Below are positions 43,444 to 53,148 of a DNA stretch of 64,000 bases, piece by piece. The DNA is from Flavobacterium panacagri (GTDB lineage: Bacteria; Bacteroidota; Bacteroidia; Flavobacteriales; Flavobacteriaceae), in assembly GCF_030378165.1 (NCBI RefSeq), contig NZ_CP119766.1:3534001-3598000 (forward strand), given 5' to 3'. The number at the start of each line of letters is the position of its first letter. Within the stretch, counting starts at the first letter, position 1. The translations under genes were made by a program, and so were the position numbers. Below the pieces are notes generated by a model. The model was not told the DNA's origin, searched no databases, and saw only the letters and a program-made list of their open reading frames with translations.

Positions 43444-45855
43444 TTATTCGTATTTTAAATAACGTAAAACATCCACTTTTGTAGCTTGATAAGCTTTTCC
43501 TAAAACAATGGTCAAGGTGAGAAATAGCAAAGACACAAAAGATAGAATAAAAGGCAGGAATGGAATATCTATTCTAAAGGCAAAATTCTCCAGCCACTTC
43601 TGTAATAAAATATAGGCAGGAATAATTCCGATTAGAAAACCGATAATACAGAAAACTAGATATTGTTTTGATAGTTCTTTTAATAGGATATTTGTTTCGG
43701 CTCCAAGTGTTTTCCTGATAGCAATTTCGCGAAGTCTTCTTTCCATAGAAAAAGAGGCTAGAGAAAATAATCCGAATACAGCGATCAAGATTACAATGAT
43801 GTTTAGCAAAGCAAATAAATCTCTTTGGTTTTCATATTTCTTATATGTTTTTGCATAGTTTTTATCTACAAAATTATACTCGAAAGGATATTCAGTATCT
43901 ACTTTTTGTACCCAGAATTTATTAATGGCAGTAATAGTTTCCTGCACATTATCCGTCGAAATTTTTACAAAAACATGTCGAATGTCATCTCTAACACCAT
44001 TAATTTTTGTGACATAGAAAAAGATCATTGGAGCAATTCTGCTTTCCATGCCGAAGTAATTAAAATCATTTACGACTCCCACAACTTTTACTTTTTGATC
44101 TCTCCAGTAAAGTATTTTGTTTAATGGATCTTTTTCTGGAAGTAATTTGGCCGCTTCCTGATTTAGCATAACAGATGAAATGGTATCGGAAGAAAAGGCA
44201 GGGTTTAATTTTCGGCCTTTCAAAATTTTAACATCGAGCATATCCAGCATTTCAAAATCCATCCCCATTTCCTGTATCAAAAAGGGTTTGTCATTTTTGT
44301 AACTGGCACTTGACCAAGAATTTTCCATCGATCCCATTGCAAATAATGCGGTAGAAACGGCTTCCACACCTTTTATTTTACTGGCTTCCTGTTTGATTAT
44401 TTTATACCGTTCAAATTGATTTTTATCTTTTTTGGCTTTAAAAGTAATATCCAAAACCTGCGCTCCCTTAAAGCCTAAATCTTTCTCTGCCATGAAATTA
44501 ACTTGTTTGTAAACAATGATGGAGCCAATGATAAAAAAAGCGGCTACAGAAAACTGTAAGACTAACATTCCGTTTCGAAGCCAAATACCTTTTTTACTTC
44601 TGCTAAAGTTTCCTTTTAAAACTTTTAAAGTTTCAAAATTGGAAACATATACAGCAGGAAGAATACCCGATACAATAATTACCAGTATTGTAATTAAAAT
44701 GAGCTGGATGTAAAACTGAGAGCCAATTAAAACTAAATCTTTGTCTAAGAATGCATTATAAGAAGGAAGAGAAATTTCGACAATAACCAAAGCTAGTAGA
44801 ACAGAAAAAATCGTAGTTAAAGCAGTTTCAAAAATAAATTGTACTACAATTTGTCCTTTGCCAGCTCCAGCAATTTTCCTAACGCCAATTTCTTTGGCTC
44901 TTTTTATAGCATTTGCTGTCGCCAGATTGATGTAATTTACAATAGAAAGCGATAAAATAAGGATGGATAAGCCCATAAGAATTATGAGGTACTGCAATTT
45001 TCCGCCTTCTTCTGGAAAAGGAAAATTTCCTTTGTATAATCGTGCTTCAGGTAAAGGAAGTAAGCTTGATTTTACTGGTTCTCCATATTTTTTAATGAAT
45101 TCAGCAACAGTCAAACCTTCCATTTTTGCATACACTTTGGTACAGTTTTCAAAAAAAAGCCGATCTAAGGTTTTTACTATTCCAGCGGCTGCTTTTGGAT
45201 TTTTAAATTTAAGAATAAGTCCATAATGATAAGTCCATTGGTCTTTTGTTCTTTTTAAATCATCTTCAATTATTGTTGTAATTGCATTTGGCATGACCGA
45301 TGATTTTTCAGAAATTTTAAATACACCGCGAACTGTAAAAATCTGATCTTCATATTTTACTAGCTTTTCTAACGGATTTTCGTTTCCAAATAAACGTATT
45401 GCAGTTTCTTCAGATAATGCAATGCTGTTTCGGTCTTTGAGTGCAGTTTTTGCATCTCCGTAAACAAAATGAAATGGAAAAAAGGAGAAAAAATTACTTT
45501 GTGCTGTAAATATTTTGCTGATCATTTCTTTTTTGCCATTATAAGAAATAACATCTTTAGCATAATCGGCATAGAAATAACAATAACTATCTAATTCTGA
45601 GGAAACAGATTTTAGTAAAGGGCCTGTAGTTGCAGGGTTTGATGTCCAAATATTATTTTGTCCGATGTCATTTAGAACAGAATAAATTTGGTCTCTTTCA
45701 GGATTCCATTGATCATAAGAATGTTCGTCATTCCAAAAGAGAATGGCGAAAATCAAGGTCGCCATCCCAATACTCAAACCTAAAACATTCAAAGCCGTAA
45801 AGAATTTGTTGTTTTTGATGTGGTATATAAATATGTTGATATAGTTTTTTAGCAT
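43444..45855 (-). CDS. MacB/FtsX-type ABC exporter permease
   Basis: An 803-residue permease with a MacB periplasmic domain after the first membrane helix (TALNVLGLSIGMATLIFAIL) and two FtsX-type three-helix cores (around residues 285-430 and 680-800), i.e. a duplicated permease in one chain. The signature LATANAIKRAKEIGVRKIAG and its second copy MERRLREIAIRKTLGA are the cytoplasmic EIGxRK coupling helices. It lies 4 bp after the ATPase gene. Such systems export antimicrobial peptides, lipids or signals. The divergent NtrC/NtrY-like pair is its probable regulator. Confidence 0.93.
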   Translation of the reverse strand: MLKNYINIFIYHIKNNKFFTALNVLGLSIGMATLIFAILFWNDEHSYDQWNPERDQIYSVLNDIGQNNIWTSNPATTGPLLKSVSSELDSYCYFYADYAKDVISYNGKKEMISKIFTAQSNFFSFFPFHFVYGDAKTALKDRNSIALSEETAIRLFGNENPLEKLVKYEDQIFTVRGVFKISEKSSVMPNAITTIIEDDLKRTKDQWTYHYGLILKFKNPKAAAGIVKTLDRLFFENCTKVYAKMEGLTVAEFIKKYGEPVKSSLLPLPEARLYKGNFPFPEEGGKLQYLIILMGLSILILSLSIVNYINLATANAIKRAKEIGVRKIAGAGKGQIVVQFIFETALTTIFSVLLALVIVEISLPSYNAFLDKDLVLIGSQFYIQLILITILVIIVSGILPAVYVSNFETLKVLKGNFSRSKKGIWLRNGMLVLQFSVAAFFIIGSIIVYKQVNFMAEKDLGFKGAQVLDITFKAKKDKNQFERYKIIKQEASKIKGVEAVSTALFAMGSMENSWSSASYKNDKPFLIQEMGMDFEMLDMLDVKILKGRKLNPAFSSDTISSVMLNQEAAKLLPEKDPLNKILYWRDQKVKVVGVVNDFNYFGMESRIAPMIFFYVTKINGVRDDIRHVFVKISTDNVQETITAINKFWVQKVDTEYPFEYNFVDKNYAKTYKKYENQRDLFALLNIIVILIAVFGLFSLASFSMERRLREIAIRKTLGAETNILLKELSKQYLVFCIIGFLIGIIPAYILLQKWLENFAFRIDIPFLPFILSFVSLLFLTLTIVLGKAYQATKVDVLRYLKYE

Positions 45856-45859
45856 GATT

Positions 45860-46570
45860 TTAGTTTTTAGCCGTTACTAAAACATCAACATTTCTGTGAT
45901 TTACCTTTTCAGAAAGAATCATTCCGTCTTTCATTAGGATAGTTTTTTGAGAAAAAGAAGCATCATATTCAGAGTGCGTAACCATCAGAATAGTCGAACC
46001 GCTGGCATGAAGATCAGTTAAGAGTTCCATCACCTCATTTCCATTTTTACTATCTAGGTTTCCCGTTGGCTCATCGGCTAGAATAATTTTCGGATTATTG
46101 ATTAAAGCTCTAGCTACAGCCACACGTTGCTGTTGCCCGCCTGAAAGTTGTTGCGGAAAATGTTTCAAACGATGTGAAATGCCTAAAATAGACGCAATAT
46201 CTTCTACTTTTTTCTTTCTTTCAAAAGAATGAATTTTGTTGTAAAGCAATGGAAGCTCAATATTATCGAAAACCGATAACTCATCAATTAAGTTGAAGTT
46301 TTGAAAAATGAATCCGATGTTTTGTTTTCTGGCTTTTGATTTTAAATTTTCTTTTAAACCGACCATTTCTTGATCGAGTAATTTATAACTCCCATCTGAA
46401 GCGCTGTCCAAAAGTCCGATAATGTTAAGCAAAGTCGATTTCCCGCTTCCCGATGGCCCCATAATCGAGACAAAATCGCCTTGATTGATCGTTAATGAGA
46501 TTTCACTTAATGCTCTTGTTTCTAATTCCTCAGTTCTAAATACTTTTGAAAGTTTTTTAATTGTAATCAT
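45860..46570 (-). CDS. ABC transporter ATP-binding protein (LolD/MacB type)
   Basis: A 236-residue ATPase. Walker A is GPSGSGKST, the Q-loop lies in [12 protein letters not shown], the signature is [15 protein letters not shown], Walker B is [12 protein letters not shown], and the switch His is in [11 protein letters not shown]. The TxxLDS spacing ([12 protein letters not shown]) is that of the MacB/LolD/FtsE group. First gene of the two-gene operon; a sigma-54-type promoter lies 170 bp upstream. Confidence 0.95.
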   Translation of the reverse strand: MITIKKLSKVFRTEELETRALSEISLTINQGDFVSIMGPSGSGKSTLLNIIGLLDSASDGSYKLLDQEMVGLKENLKSKARKQNIGFIFQNFNLIDELSVFDNIELPLLYNKIHSFERKKKVEDIASILGISHRLKHFPQQLSGGQQQRVAVARALINNPKIILADEPTGNLDSKNGNEVMELLTDLHASGSTILMVTHSEYDASFSQKTILMKDGMILSEKVNHRNVDVLVTAKN

Positions 46571-46736
46571 AATTTGACTGTTTGTTTTTTGATTGATTTT
46601 CTTTTAAAATTTTATGCCTTCGGAAATGAAAGAAACAAGTCTGAAAATTAAGATAATTTCGATGTAATTTGTACTTAATTATTTTGTTATTTTTACTTCC
46701 GAAAGCCATTAATTATTAATGATTTACCAGTTCTAA

Positions 46737-46753
46737 TGTGATTTTCGTGCCAA
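46737..46753 (-). promoter_or_regulatory. Sigma-54-type -24/-12 promoter of the ABC operon
   Basis: On the minus strand the sequence reads TTGGCACG-AAAA-TCACA. The -24 block is a perfect TTGGCACG; the -12 block differs from TTGCA at two positions. The GG-N10-(A)C spacing is right. Transcription would start about 46730. Confidence 0.65.
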
Positions 46754-46813
46754 TAATTTAAACCTTGTAAACAGCTTGTTTTTAATGGTTTATTTATGCA
46801 GTAAATATCGAAC

Positions 46814-46829
46814 TGTCCATTAATGGACA
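46814..46829. promoter_or_regulatory. Perfect 16-bp palindrome, likely NtrC-type activator site
   Basis: TGTCCATTAATGGACA is a perfect inverted repeat. A further GTCC half-site (46836-46839) follows. It lies about 65 bp upstream of the -24 box of the ABC operon and 25 bp before the ntrC-like start, so the activator could switch on the exporter and control its own gene. Confidence 0.65.
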
Positions 46830-46853
46830 CCTTTCGTCCAAAACCGAACAACA

Positions 46854-48203
46854 ATGAAAAAAACAAACGCATCCATTTTAATCATAGACGATCAGGAAGA
46901 CATCCTTTTTGCATCAAAAGTGTATCTGAAAAAGTATTTTGAGAACATTTATACGCTCAATAATCCGAAAAATATTGTCGAATTATTGGCAAAAAATACC
47001 ATTGATGTCGTTTTGTTGGACATGAATTACAGAATTGGTTTTGAAGATGGGAGAGAAGGTTTGTATTTGCTGAAAGAAATAAAAACGCTTTCGCCGAAAA
47101 CCGTTGTGATATTAATGACCGCTTTCGGAAAAGTAGAAACCGCCGTTGAAGGATTAAAATCAGGTGCTTTTGATTATATTTTAAAACCTTGGGAAAACAA
47201 AAAGCTTTTAGAATCGATAAAACAAGCCGTTGACAAAGCCCGAAAAGAACAGAAAAAAATAAAAGAAGTTGAAATCAAAAATGACTTTTTTATTGGAAGT
47301 TCAGAAACCATTAAAAAAGCTTATTCTCTTGCTGATAAAGTAGCCAAAACCGATGCCAATGTTTTAATTCTAGGGGAAAACGGAACAGGAAAATTCGTTT
47401 TAGCGCATCATATTTATTCGCAGTCGGAAAGAAAAGAAAAACCTTTTATTGCAGTTGATTTGGGTTCGCTAAATTCAAATATCTTCGAAAGTGAATTATT
47501 TGGTTACGCAAAAGGCGCTTTTACAGATGCCAAAACCGATACGCCGGGACGTTTTGAAATGGCGCAGAATGGAACTATTTTTTTGGATGAAATCGGAAAT
47601 GTACCGCTTCAATTACAATCGAAACTCTTACAGGTTATTCAGACCAAAACTGTAACACGTTTGGGAGAAACAAAAGCAAGACCTCTAAATGTCCGAATTA
47701 TTACAGCAACAAATCTGAATCTGAAAGAAGAAGTAGTTCATAAAAACTTCCGTGAAGACTTGTATTATCGCATTAATACGATGGAAATTGTGTTGCCACC
47801 TTTACGAGAAAGAGATGAAGATAAGATTCCGCTGGCAGAATATCTTCTTGAAAAAATGATTGAGAAGTATGGAAGAGATGAAATTGTTTTTGATCCAAAA
47901 GTATTAGAACAAATTGAAAAACACGCCTGGAACGGAAACATTCGTGAAATGGAAAATAAAATTGAGCGCGCTGTGATTCTTTGCGAAAATAACAAAATCA
48001 CAGTTTCTGATCTGGATTTAGAAATTATAACTCCTTACGAAGAAAGTTCCGATGATATTCAACTTTCTGCTGTAGAAAAGTCAACCGTCGAAAAAGCACT
48101 TTTAAAAAACAATAATAATATTAGTAAAACGGCAGAAGAACTGGGGCTTTCAAGAGGTGCTTTATACAGACGTTTAGAAAAATATAATATCAATATTAGC
48201 TGA
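46854..48203 (+). CDS. NtrC family sigma-54-dependent response regulator
   Basis: A 449-residue regulator. Receiver (1-~120) with acceptor Asp in VVLLDMNYRIG; AAA+ sigma-54 domain (~145-370) with Walker A GENGTGK, the sigma-54 contact loop GAFTDA (canonical GAFTGA), Walker B GTIFLDEIGN and the arginine-finger region FREDLYYRI; and a C-terminal Fis-type helix-turn-helix (ISKTAEELGLSRGALYRRLE). Operon with the sensor kinase (1 bp between). It should bind upstream palindromes and activate sigma-54 promoters; one such promoter faces the divergent ABC operon. Confidence 0.95.
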   Translation: MKKTNASILIIDDQEDILFASKVYLKKYFENIYTLNNPKNIVELLAKNTIDVVLLDMNYRIGFEDGREGLYLLKEIKTLSPKTVVILMTAFGKVETAVEGLKSGAFDYILKPWENKKLLESIKQAVDKARKEQKKIKEVEIKNDFFIGSSETIKKAYSLADKVAKTDANVLILGENGTGKFVLAHHIYSQSERKEKPFIAVDLGSLNSNIFESELFGYAKGAFTDAKTDTPGRFEMAQNGTIFLDEIGNVPLQLQSKLLQVIQTKTVTRLGETKARPLNVRIITATNLNLKEEVVHKNFREDLYYRINTMEIVLPPLRERDEDKIPLAEYLLEKMIEKYGRDEIVFDPKVLEQIEKHAWNGNIREMENKIERAVILCENNKITVSDLDLEIITPYEESSDDIQLSAVEKSTVEKALLKNNNNISKTAEELGLSRGALYRRLEKYNINIS

Positions 48204-48204
48204 T

Positions 48205-49548
48205 ATGTTTAAGACATTACAAACTTATAAACTACTTTTTCTGCGATTAATGCTAATTGTTGCGGGAATTGAACTTTCTATTTATTTCTTCAAAATAGGA
48301 TTATTGTTTACAGGCATATTCGGACTCTGCATGGTATTTTTGATTGTGCGTGAAATGTATTTTTATGTCCGAAATTTTGTTCTGATTTATGATAAAACGA
48401 TTGCTTCCATTTTACAGAATGATTTTTCATCGGATTTTTCCAAACACAAATTCAATAGAACTTATAACGATTTATTTCAGTTATATGAAACCTTGAAAAA
48501 TAAGGAAAATGAACAGATTTCTAAAGACATTATTTATCGTTCGATTTTAAATAATATAGAAACGGGAGTTATCATTTTACAAAAACAGGAAAACGATTGG
48601 AGTATTTTTTTAATGAACGATTATTTTTCAAATCATTTTAATGTGCCTAAAGTTTCAAAATGGAGATACCTTAAAAATCAATTGCCTTCTTTATGCGAGA
48701 TTATTGAGAAAGATGATTTTCATGAAGTTAAAACTTCAATCGACATCAGTATTAACGAACAAAGCAAACAGACATTTGTTTTACAGGCTTCGCGCACCGA
48801 AATTTTTGAGCAGGATTATTTTATCGTTTTATTAGATTCGATTCAGAATGTGGTTGAGAAAAAAGAAAAAGACGCCTGGATTAATTTAATGAAAGTAATT
48901 TCGCACGAGCTTTTGAATTCCATTACACCAATTCGTTCGATCTGCCAGAATTTACAAGATTTAGTAGAACAAGATTCGCTTTCTGAGGAAGATTTGGAAG
49001 ATATCAAAAACAGTGTAGAAACAATGCTGAGACGAAGCGATCATTTACAGAAATTTGTTGAAGGCTATCGTAAACTCGCAATGCTTCCTTCTCCCAAAAA
49101 GGAAAAAATAGAATTAATTAATTTGATAGAAAATGTACTTCAGATTATGAATCCATTATTGAGAAAGGAGAATATTGAAGTGATCAATTCGATTGAATAT
49201 AATTATCATATTAATGTTGATCAACAGCAGTTTGAGCAAGTGCTAATTAATTTATTGACAAACTCGATTAATGCGTTATTAAACCAAAATAGTCAGAAGC
49301 AGATTTTTATTTCGGCTGAAGCCAAAGAAAATCGGGTTTTCATAAAGATTACCGATAACGGAAAAGGAATTGAAAAAGAAATAGAAGATAAAATCTTTCT
49401 CCCATTTTTTACCACTCGAAATGAAGGCGCGGGAATTGGTTTAACGCTTTCTAAAAACATTGTAGAAGCGCATGGTGGTTATATTCTTAACAAAAATGAA
49501 AAAGGAAAAACAACTTTTGAAATTTGTCTGGTAGAAGATTTAAATTGA
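48205..49548 (+). CDS. NtrY-like membrane sensor histidine kinase
   Basis: A 447-residue kinase with two N-terminal membrane helices (LLFLRLMLIVAGIELSIYFF and GLLFTGIFGLCMVFLIV, residues ~10-60), almost no external loop, a PAS-like region (~110-215), HisKA with acceptor His234 (VISHELLNSITPI) and a HATPase with N box LINLLTNSINALLNQ and G boxes DNGKGIEKE and GAGIGLTLSKN. It most likely phosphorylates the upstream NtrC-like regulator and senses a membrane signal, possibly linked to the exporter's substrate. Confidence 0.92.
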   Translation: MFKTLQTYKLLFLRLMLIVAGIELSIYFFKIGLLFTGIFGLCMVFLIVREMYFYVRNFVLIYDKTIASILQNDFSSDFSKHKFNRTYNDLFQLYETLKNKENEQISKDIIYRSILNNIETGVIILQKQENDWSIFLMNDYFSNHFNVPKVSKWRYLKNQLPSLCEIIEKDDFHEVKTSIDISINEQSKQTFVLQASRTEIFEQDYFIVLLDSIQNVVEKKEKDAWINLMKVISHELLNSITPIRSICQNLQDLVEQDSLSEEDLEDIKNSVETMLRRSDHLQKFVEGYRKLAMLPSPKKEKIELINLIENVLQIMNPLLRKENIEVINSIEYNYHINVDQQQFEQVLINLLTNSINALLNQNSQKQIFISAEAKENRVFIKITDNGKGIEKEIEDKIFLPFFTTRNEGAGIGLTLSKNIVEAHGGYILNKNEKGKTTFEICLVEDLN

Positions 49549-50026
49549 GAAAATATTTAAACACATAGAAACATAGATTTTTATTTTAAATCTGCCTAAG
49601 ATTTTAAAAAATGACTAGTCATTAACACATAGCTATTTGTATTAATCCAAGTGAAACGCCTTTTAATAGTAAACTGAATTCGATTATTAATTAGTTCCTG
49701 CAAGGTTTTTAAAACCTTGTAGGTATCCATACATAAAGAGAATAATACCGACAAGGTCAAAAAAGACCTTGCAGGAAAACCCTCTGTGATAAATAACTGG
49801 AAATAATAAAACTAAAAAATATAGTAATCGAAATCAGTTTGAAATAATCAAAAAGGTAAGTCCCAGAGGGACGTAATATGTATAGAAACCCCAATAGGTG
49901 AACGAAAAAGAGCTCCAGCGGAGCGAAATATTTTTTAGGCAATGCTACTATATTTCGCTCCGCTGGAGCTTTGCTATTAATCATAAATAAAATTTCTATA
50001 AATATTTTGCTTCTCTGAAGCAGTTT
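49549..50026. repeat. Repeat island: three kinds of inverted repeat stacked
   Basis: No credible gene lies in these 478 bp. Contents: CATAG-family repeat copy C (49557-49680, missing its right end); an inverted repeat TTCCTGCAAGGT/ACCTTGCAGGAA (49695-49706 and 49766-49777); a GTCCCAGAGGGAC near-palindrome (49860-49872); and a perfect 21-bp inverted repeat (49911-49931 and 49950-49970; arms AGCTCCAGCGGAGCGAAATAT type). The short reverse-strand ORF over this stretch is considered spurious. Confidence 0.8.
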
Positions 50027-51718
50027 CTAATCTAAATCAGTTTTCAAAACAGCACCAGTACTCGCGTTAGTTACAAGCGCACGATATTGACTTAACCATT
50101 TAGAATTTAAAGGTTTTTTCAAAGGTTTAAAAGTTTCTCTTCTGGTTTTTATTTCTTCATCTGTTAAATTAACAGACAAGATATACTGATCCACATCGAT
50201 ATGAATTTCGTCTCCATCTTTAACAAGACCAATCATACCGCCTTCAGCTGCTTCGGGAGAAACATGTCCAATTGAAGCACCTCTGGTTGCGCCACTGAAT
50301 CTTCCGTCAGTAATTAGGGCTACGGAACTTCCTAATCCCATTCCCATAATTAAACTGGTAGGAGAGAGCATTTCCTGCATTCCAGGGCCGCCTTTTGGGC
50401 CTTCATAACGAATAACTACTACGTTTCCAGCTTTTACTTTTTCCATCATAATTCCGGCAATGGCATCGGCTTGACCGTCAAAACAAACCGCTTTTCCTGT
50501 AAAAACTCTTCCGCCTGTAAGTCCAGCAGTTTTAATTACAGCACCTTGTTCAGCCAGATTACCATATAAAATGGCCAGTCCGCCCACATTACTGTACGGA
50601 TTGTCTATAGTGTGAATAATGTTAGTGTCTTTGATTTCGGCATTGGCAATTTTTTCCAGTAAAGTTTCTCCGCTGATTGTCAGATTATCAAACAAAACAC
50701 CAGAACCTCTTTTGTTCATTTCTTTCATAACTGCATTTACACCGCCGGCCCGATTAATATCTTCCATGTGAACCGTGCTCAAACTCGGAGAAATTTTAGC
50801 AATATGAGAAATGTTTCCGGAAATAGTATTGATGTCTTTCAGTTTAAAATCGACATTAGCTTCATTTGCAATCGCAAGCATGTGTAAAACGGTATTACTG
50901 CTTCCGCCCATTGCCATATCAACGGCAAAAGCGTTTCTTACGGCATTTTCGTTTAAGATATTTTTCAGTTTGAATTTTTCAATTTCCTGCTGATCTTTGG
51001 CGATAGCACAAATTCTTCTTGCCGCTTCACGGTACAATTGTTCGCGTTCTGGAGTTTGTGCCAAAATAGTTCCGTTTCCAGGAAGAGCAATTCCCATCGC
51101 TTCCATCAAAGTATTCATGGAGTTTGCGGTAAACATTCCAGAACAGCTTCCGCCGCTCGGACAGGCATTACATTCAATATCGTATAATTCTTCGTCTGAT
51201 ATTTTTCCTGCTTCGTGTTTTCCAACGGCTTCAAAAGCAGAAGCCAAATCAATCGCGGTTCCGTTTTTGGTATACCCTTTTGACATTGGCCCGCCACTCA
51301 CAAAAATAGTCGGCACATCTACACGAAGTGCGCCCATAATCATTCCAGGAACGATTTTATCACAATTTGGAATCGCGATCATGGCATCTAGTTTGTGTGC
51401 ATTCATCACGCTTTCAATCGAATTGGCGATAATTTCACGGCTTGGTAAGGAGTATAACATTCCGTCATGTCCCATCGCAATTCCGTCATCAATTCCGATA
51501 GTGTTGAATTCGAAAGGAACACAGCCATTGGCGCGAATTTCTTCTTTAATGATTTCCGATACTTTATTTAAGAAAAAATGCCCCGGAATAATCTCGATAA
51601 AAGAGTTTGCAACTCCAATAAAAGGTTTGCTGAAATCTTCGTTTTTTAAGCCTGTAGCACGCAATAGGGATCTGTGAGGCGTTCGTTGAACTCCTTTTTT
51701 TACTTCATCACTTCTCAT
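50027..51718 (-). CDS. ilvD: Dihydroxy-acid dehydratase
   Basis: A 563-residue cytosolic Fe-S enzyme of branched-chain amino acid synthesis, converting dihydroxy-acids to 2-keto acids. Visible landmarks: [18 protein letters not shown] start, NCDKIVPG (Cys119, Lys121), [18 protein letters not shown] with Cys186 and Cys192, [14 protein letters not shown], and [20 protein letters not shown]. The segment EIIPGHFFL lacks the extra cluster Cys of the 2Fe-2S class, so a 4Fe-4S type like E. coli is likely. Length is normal. No other ilv genes are adjacent; a Crp/Fnr gene lies upstream. Confidence 0.97.
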   Translation of the reverse strand: MRSDEVKKGVQRTPHRSLLRATGLKNEDFSKPFIGVANSFIEIIPGHFFLNKVSEIIKEEIRANGCVPFEFNTIGIDDGIAMGHDGMLYSLPSREIIANSIESVMNAHKLDAMIAIPNCDKIVPGMIMGALRVDVPTIFVSGGPMSKGYTKNGTAIDLASAFEAVGKHEAGKISDEELYDIECNACPSGGSCSGMFTANSMNTLMEAMGIALPGNGTILAQTPEREQLYREAARRICAIAKDQQEIEKFKLKNILNENAVRNAFAVDMAMGGSSNTVLHMLAIANEANVDFKLKDINTISGNISHIAKISPSLSTVHMEDINRAGGVNAVMKEMNKRGSGVLFDNLTISGETLLEKIANAEIKDTNIIHTIDNPYSNVGGLAILYGNLAEQGAVIKTAGLTGGRVFTGKAVCFDGQADAIAGIMMEKVKAGNVVVIRYEGPKGGPGMQEMLSPTSLIMGMGLGSSVALITDGRFSGATRGASIGHVSPEAAEGGMIGLVKDGDEIHIDVDQYILSVNLTDEEIKTRRETFKPLKKPLNSKWLSQYRALVTNASTGAVLKTDLD

Positions 51719-51778
51719 GATAAAAAATGTTTTTTAAGGTTGTTTTTTTGTTTTTTTTGATAGTTAACAGACCCTAAA

Positions 51779-52348
51779 TTAGATCTGTGATTTTATTCGA
51801 CTCAATGTTTCGGGAGAAATATTAAGATAAGCGGCAAGATTGACGTTGGATAATCTTTGCACAAGTTCTGGATTGTTTTTAAGGAGATTGCGATAACGTT
51901 CGGCAGCGTTTTGAGTCAGTAAACTGCTTAGTTTAGAAGTGATTACTGTTAAACCGTATTCAAGTATATAAATATACATTTTATCCCATTGCGGAATGGT
52001 ATTTCTAAGTCTGAAAAAATCGTCATAAGAAATAGCTAAAAGATCAGATGTTTCAACGGCTTCAATATATTCTGCGCTGGGTTCTCGGGAAATAAAACTG
52101 ACAATAGAAGTTAGAAATGTACCTTCAAAAGCCATAAATCGCGTTGCAATGGTATGATCTTCGGTACTGTAATATAAACGCAGACATCCTTTTTTGATAA
52201 AAAATATTTTATCGGCTACGGCACCACTTTTCAGTAGTTGTTCATTTCTTTTTACTTGTATTAATTTAAAGCAGGAAAGAATGGTGTCTAGTTCGTTATT
52301 TTTTAATTCTAATTTGCTTTTAATTAAAGTCTCAAGTTCACTTATCAT
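51779..52348 (-). CDS. Crp/Fnr family transcriptional regulator
   Basis: A 189-residue regulator: cyclic-nucleotide-binding-type beta-barrel (LLKSGAVADKIFFIKKGCLR, TRFMAFEGTFLTSIVSF), long dimerisation helix, and a short C-terminal helix-turn-helix (NLAAYLNISPETLSRIKSQI) that ends right after the recognition helix. No Fe-S cysteine cluster. It is on the same strand as ilvD, 60 bp upstream of it. A -7-like TAATTTTG is at 52370-52377. Confidence 0.9.
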   Translation of the reverse strand: MISELETLIKSKLELKNNELDTILSCFKLIQVKRNEQLLKSGAVADKIFFIKKGCLRLYYSTEDHTIATRFMAFEGTFLTSIVSFISREPSAEYIEAVETSDLLAISYDDFFRLRNTIPQWDKMYIYILEYGLTVITSKLSSLLTQNAAERYRNLLKNNPELVQRLSNVNLAAYLNISPETLSRIKSQI

Positions 52349-52488
52349 TGGTCAGTTTTTAATCAATTTCAAAATTAAAGCTAATCTCGCAGAAAAACAT
52401 TGACGAATGTCAAAATCGTAAAAATTACGTCTACTTTAACTTAAAATGTAAAGGACTATTTTTTATTTTAGTACTACCATTTTTTGTT

Positions 52489-52496
52489 TAAATTTG
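52489..52496 (+). promoter_or_regulatory. -7 box of the heme oxygenase/phytochrome operon
   Basis: TAAATTTG matches TAnnTTTG exactly, 51 bp before the start codon. The -33 is weak. Confidence 0.55.
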
Positions 52497-52546
52497 TGAT
52501 AAGAGCTTAAGCAAATAAAGCTCATAAACCACACACAATTTTATAA

Positions 52547-53143
52547 ATGAGTACACATATAAATTCTGCGATAGCTTCGGATTTCCTTCAAAATCTAAAA
52601 ACGCAAACAGCTGATTCTCATCAAAAACTGGAAGACCTTTCGGTGTCGAAATCGATCATGTCGCCAAATATGGAACTCGAAGATTATACTCATTATTTGA
52701 GTTTAATGCACGATGTTCATAACGATACAGAAACTATCATTTTTCCTTTTTTCTCCAATCTTATCGAAGATTTAGAACAAAGAAGAAAGAAACATCTTAT
52801 AGAAGACGACCTTTTATTTTTAAATTCTAAAAAAACAGATTCGGCTACAGTTTTTCATAAAGATGAAATGTCAGTTCCTTTTGCACTTGGGGTTTTATAT
52901 GTTGTGGAAGGTTCAACATTGGGCGGGCGATTTATCTTGAAAAATGTTTCAAAACGTCCTGAACTTTCAGGAGAAAAAGGTGTGTCTTATTTTAGTGGTT
53001 ATGGAGAAAGAACAGGAAGTTTTTGGAAAGCTTTTCTGAATTTCCTATCAGAATACGAACAAAAGCACGAATGTGGAGAGGAGATTATAGAAGGAGCAGT
53101 GTTTGCTTTTGACAGTATTTACAAACATTTTGAGGGCAGGTAG
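52547..53143 (+). CDS. bphO: Biliverdin-producing heme oxygenase
   Basis: A 198-residue heme oxygenase. The proximal heme-ligand His25 lies in QTADSHQKLEDLS; the distal-helix region is FALGVLYVVEGSTLGGRFIL (conserved GSTLGG). It opens heme to biliverdin with release of iron and CO. The next gene, 5 bp downstream, is a bacteriophytochrome that needs biliverdin as chromophore, so the pair is a self-contained light-sensor operon. Length is typical for BphO. Confidence 0.94.
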   Translation: MSTHINSAIASDFLQNLKTQTADSHQKLEDLSVSKSIMSPNMELEDYTHYLSLMHDVHNDTETIIFPFFSNLIEDLEQRRKKHLIEDDLLFLNSKKTDSATVFHKDEMSVPFALGVLYVVEGSTLGGRFILKNVSKRPELSGEKGVSYFSGYGERTGSFWKAFLNFLSEYEQKHECGEEIIEGAVFAFDSIYKHFEGR

Positions 53144-53148
53144 AGAGA

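Noticed and set aside
49757..49984. 75-residue reverse ORF in the repeat island
   Set aside because: It is composed of three repeat elements, starts inside one of them and shows no coding pattern.
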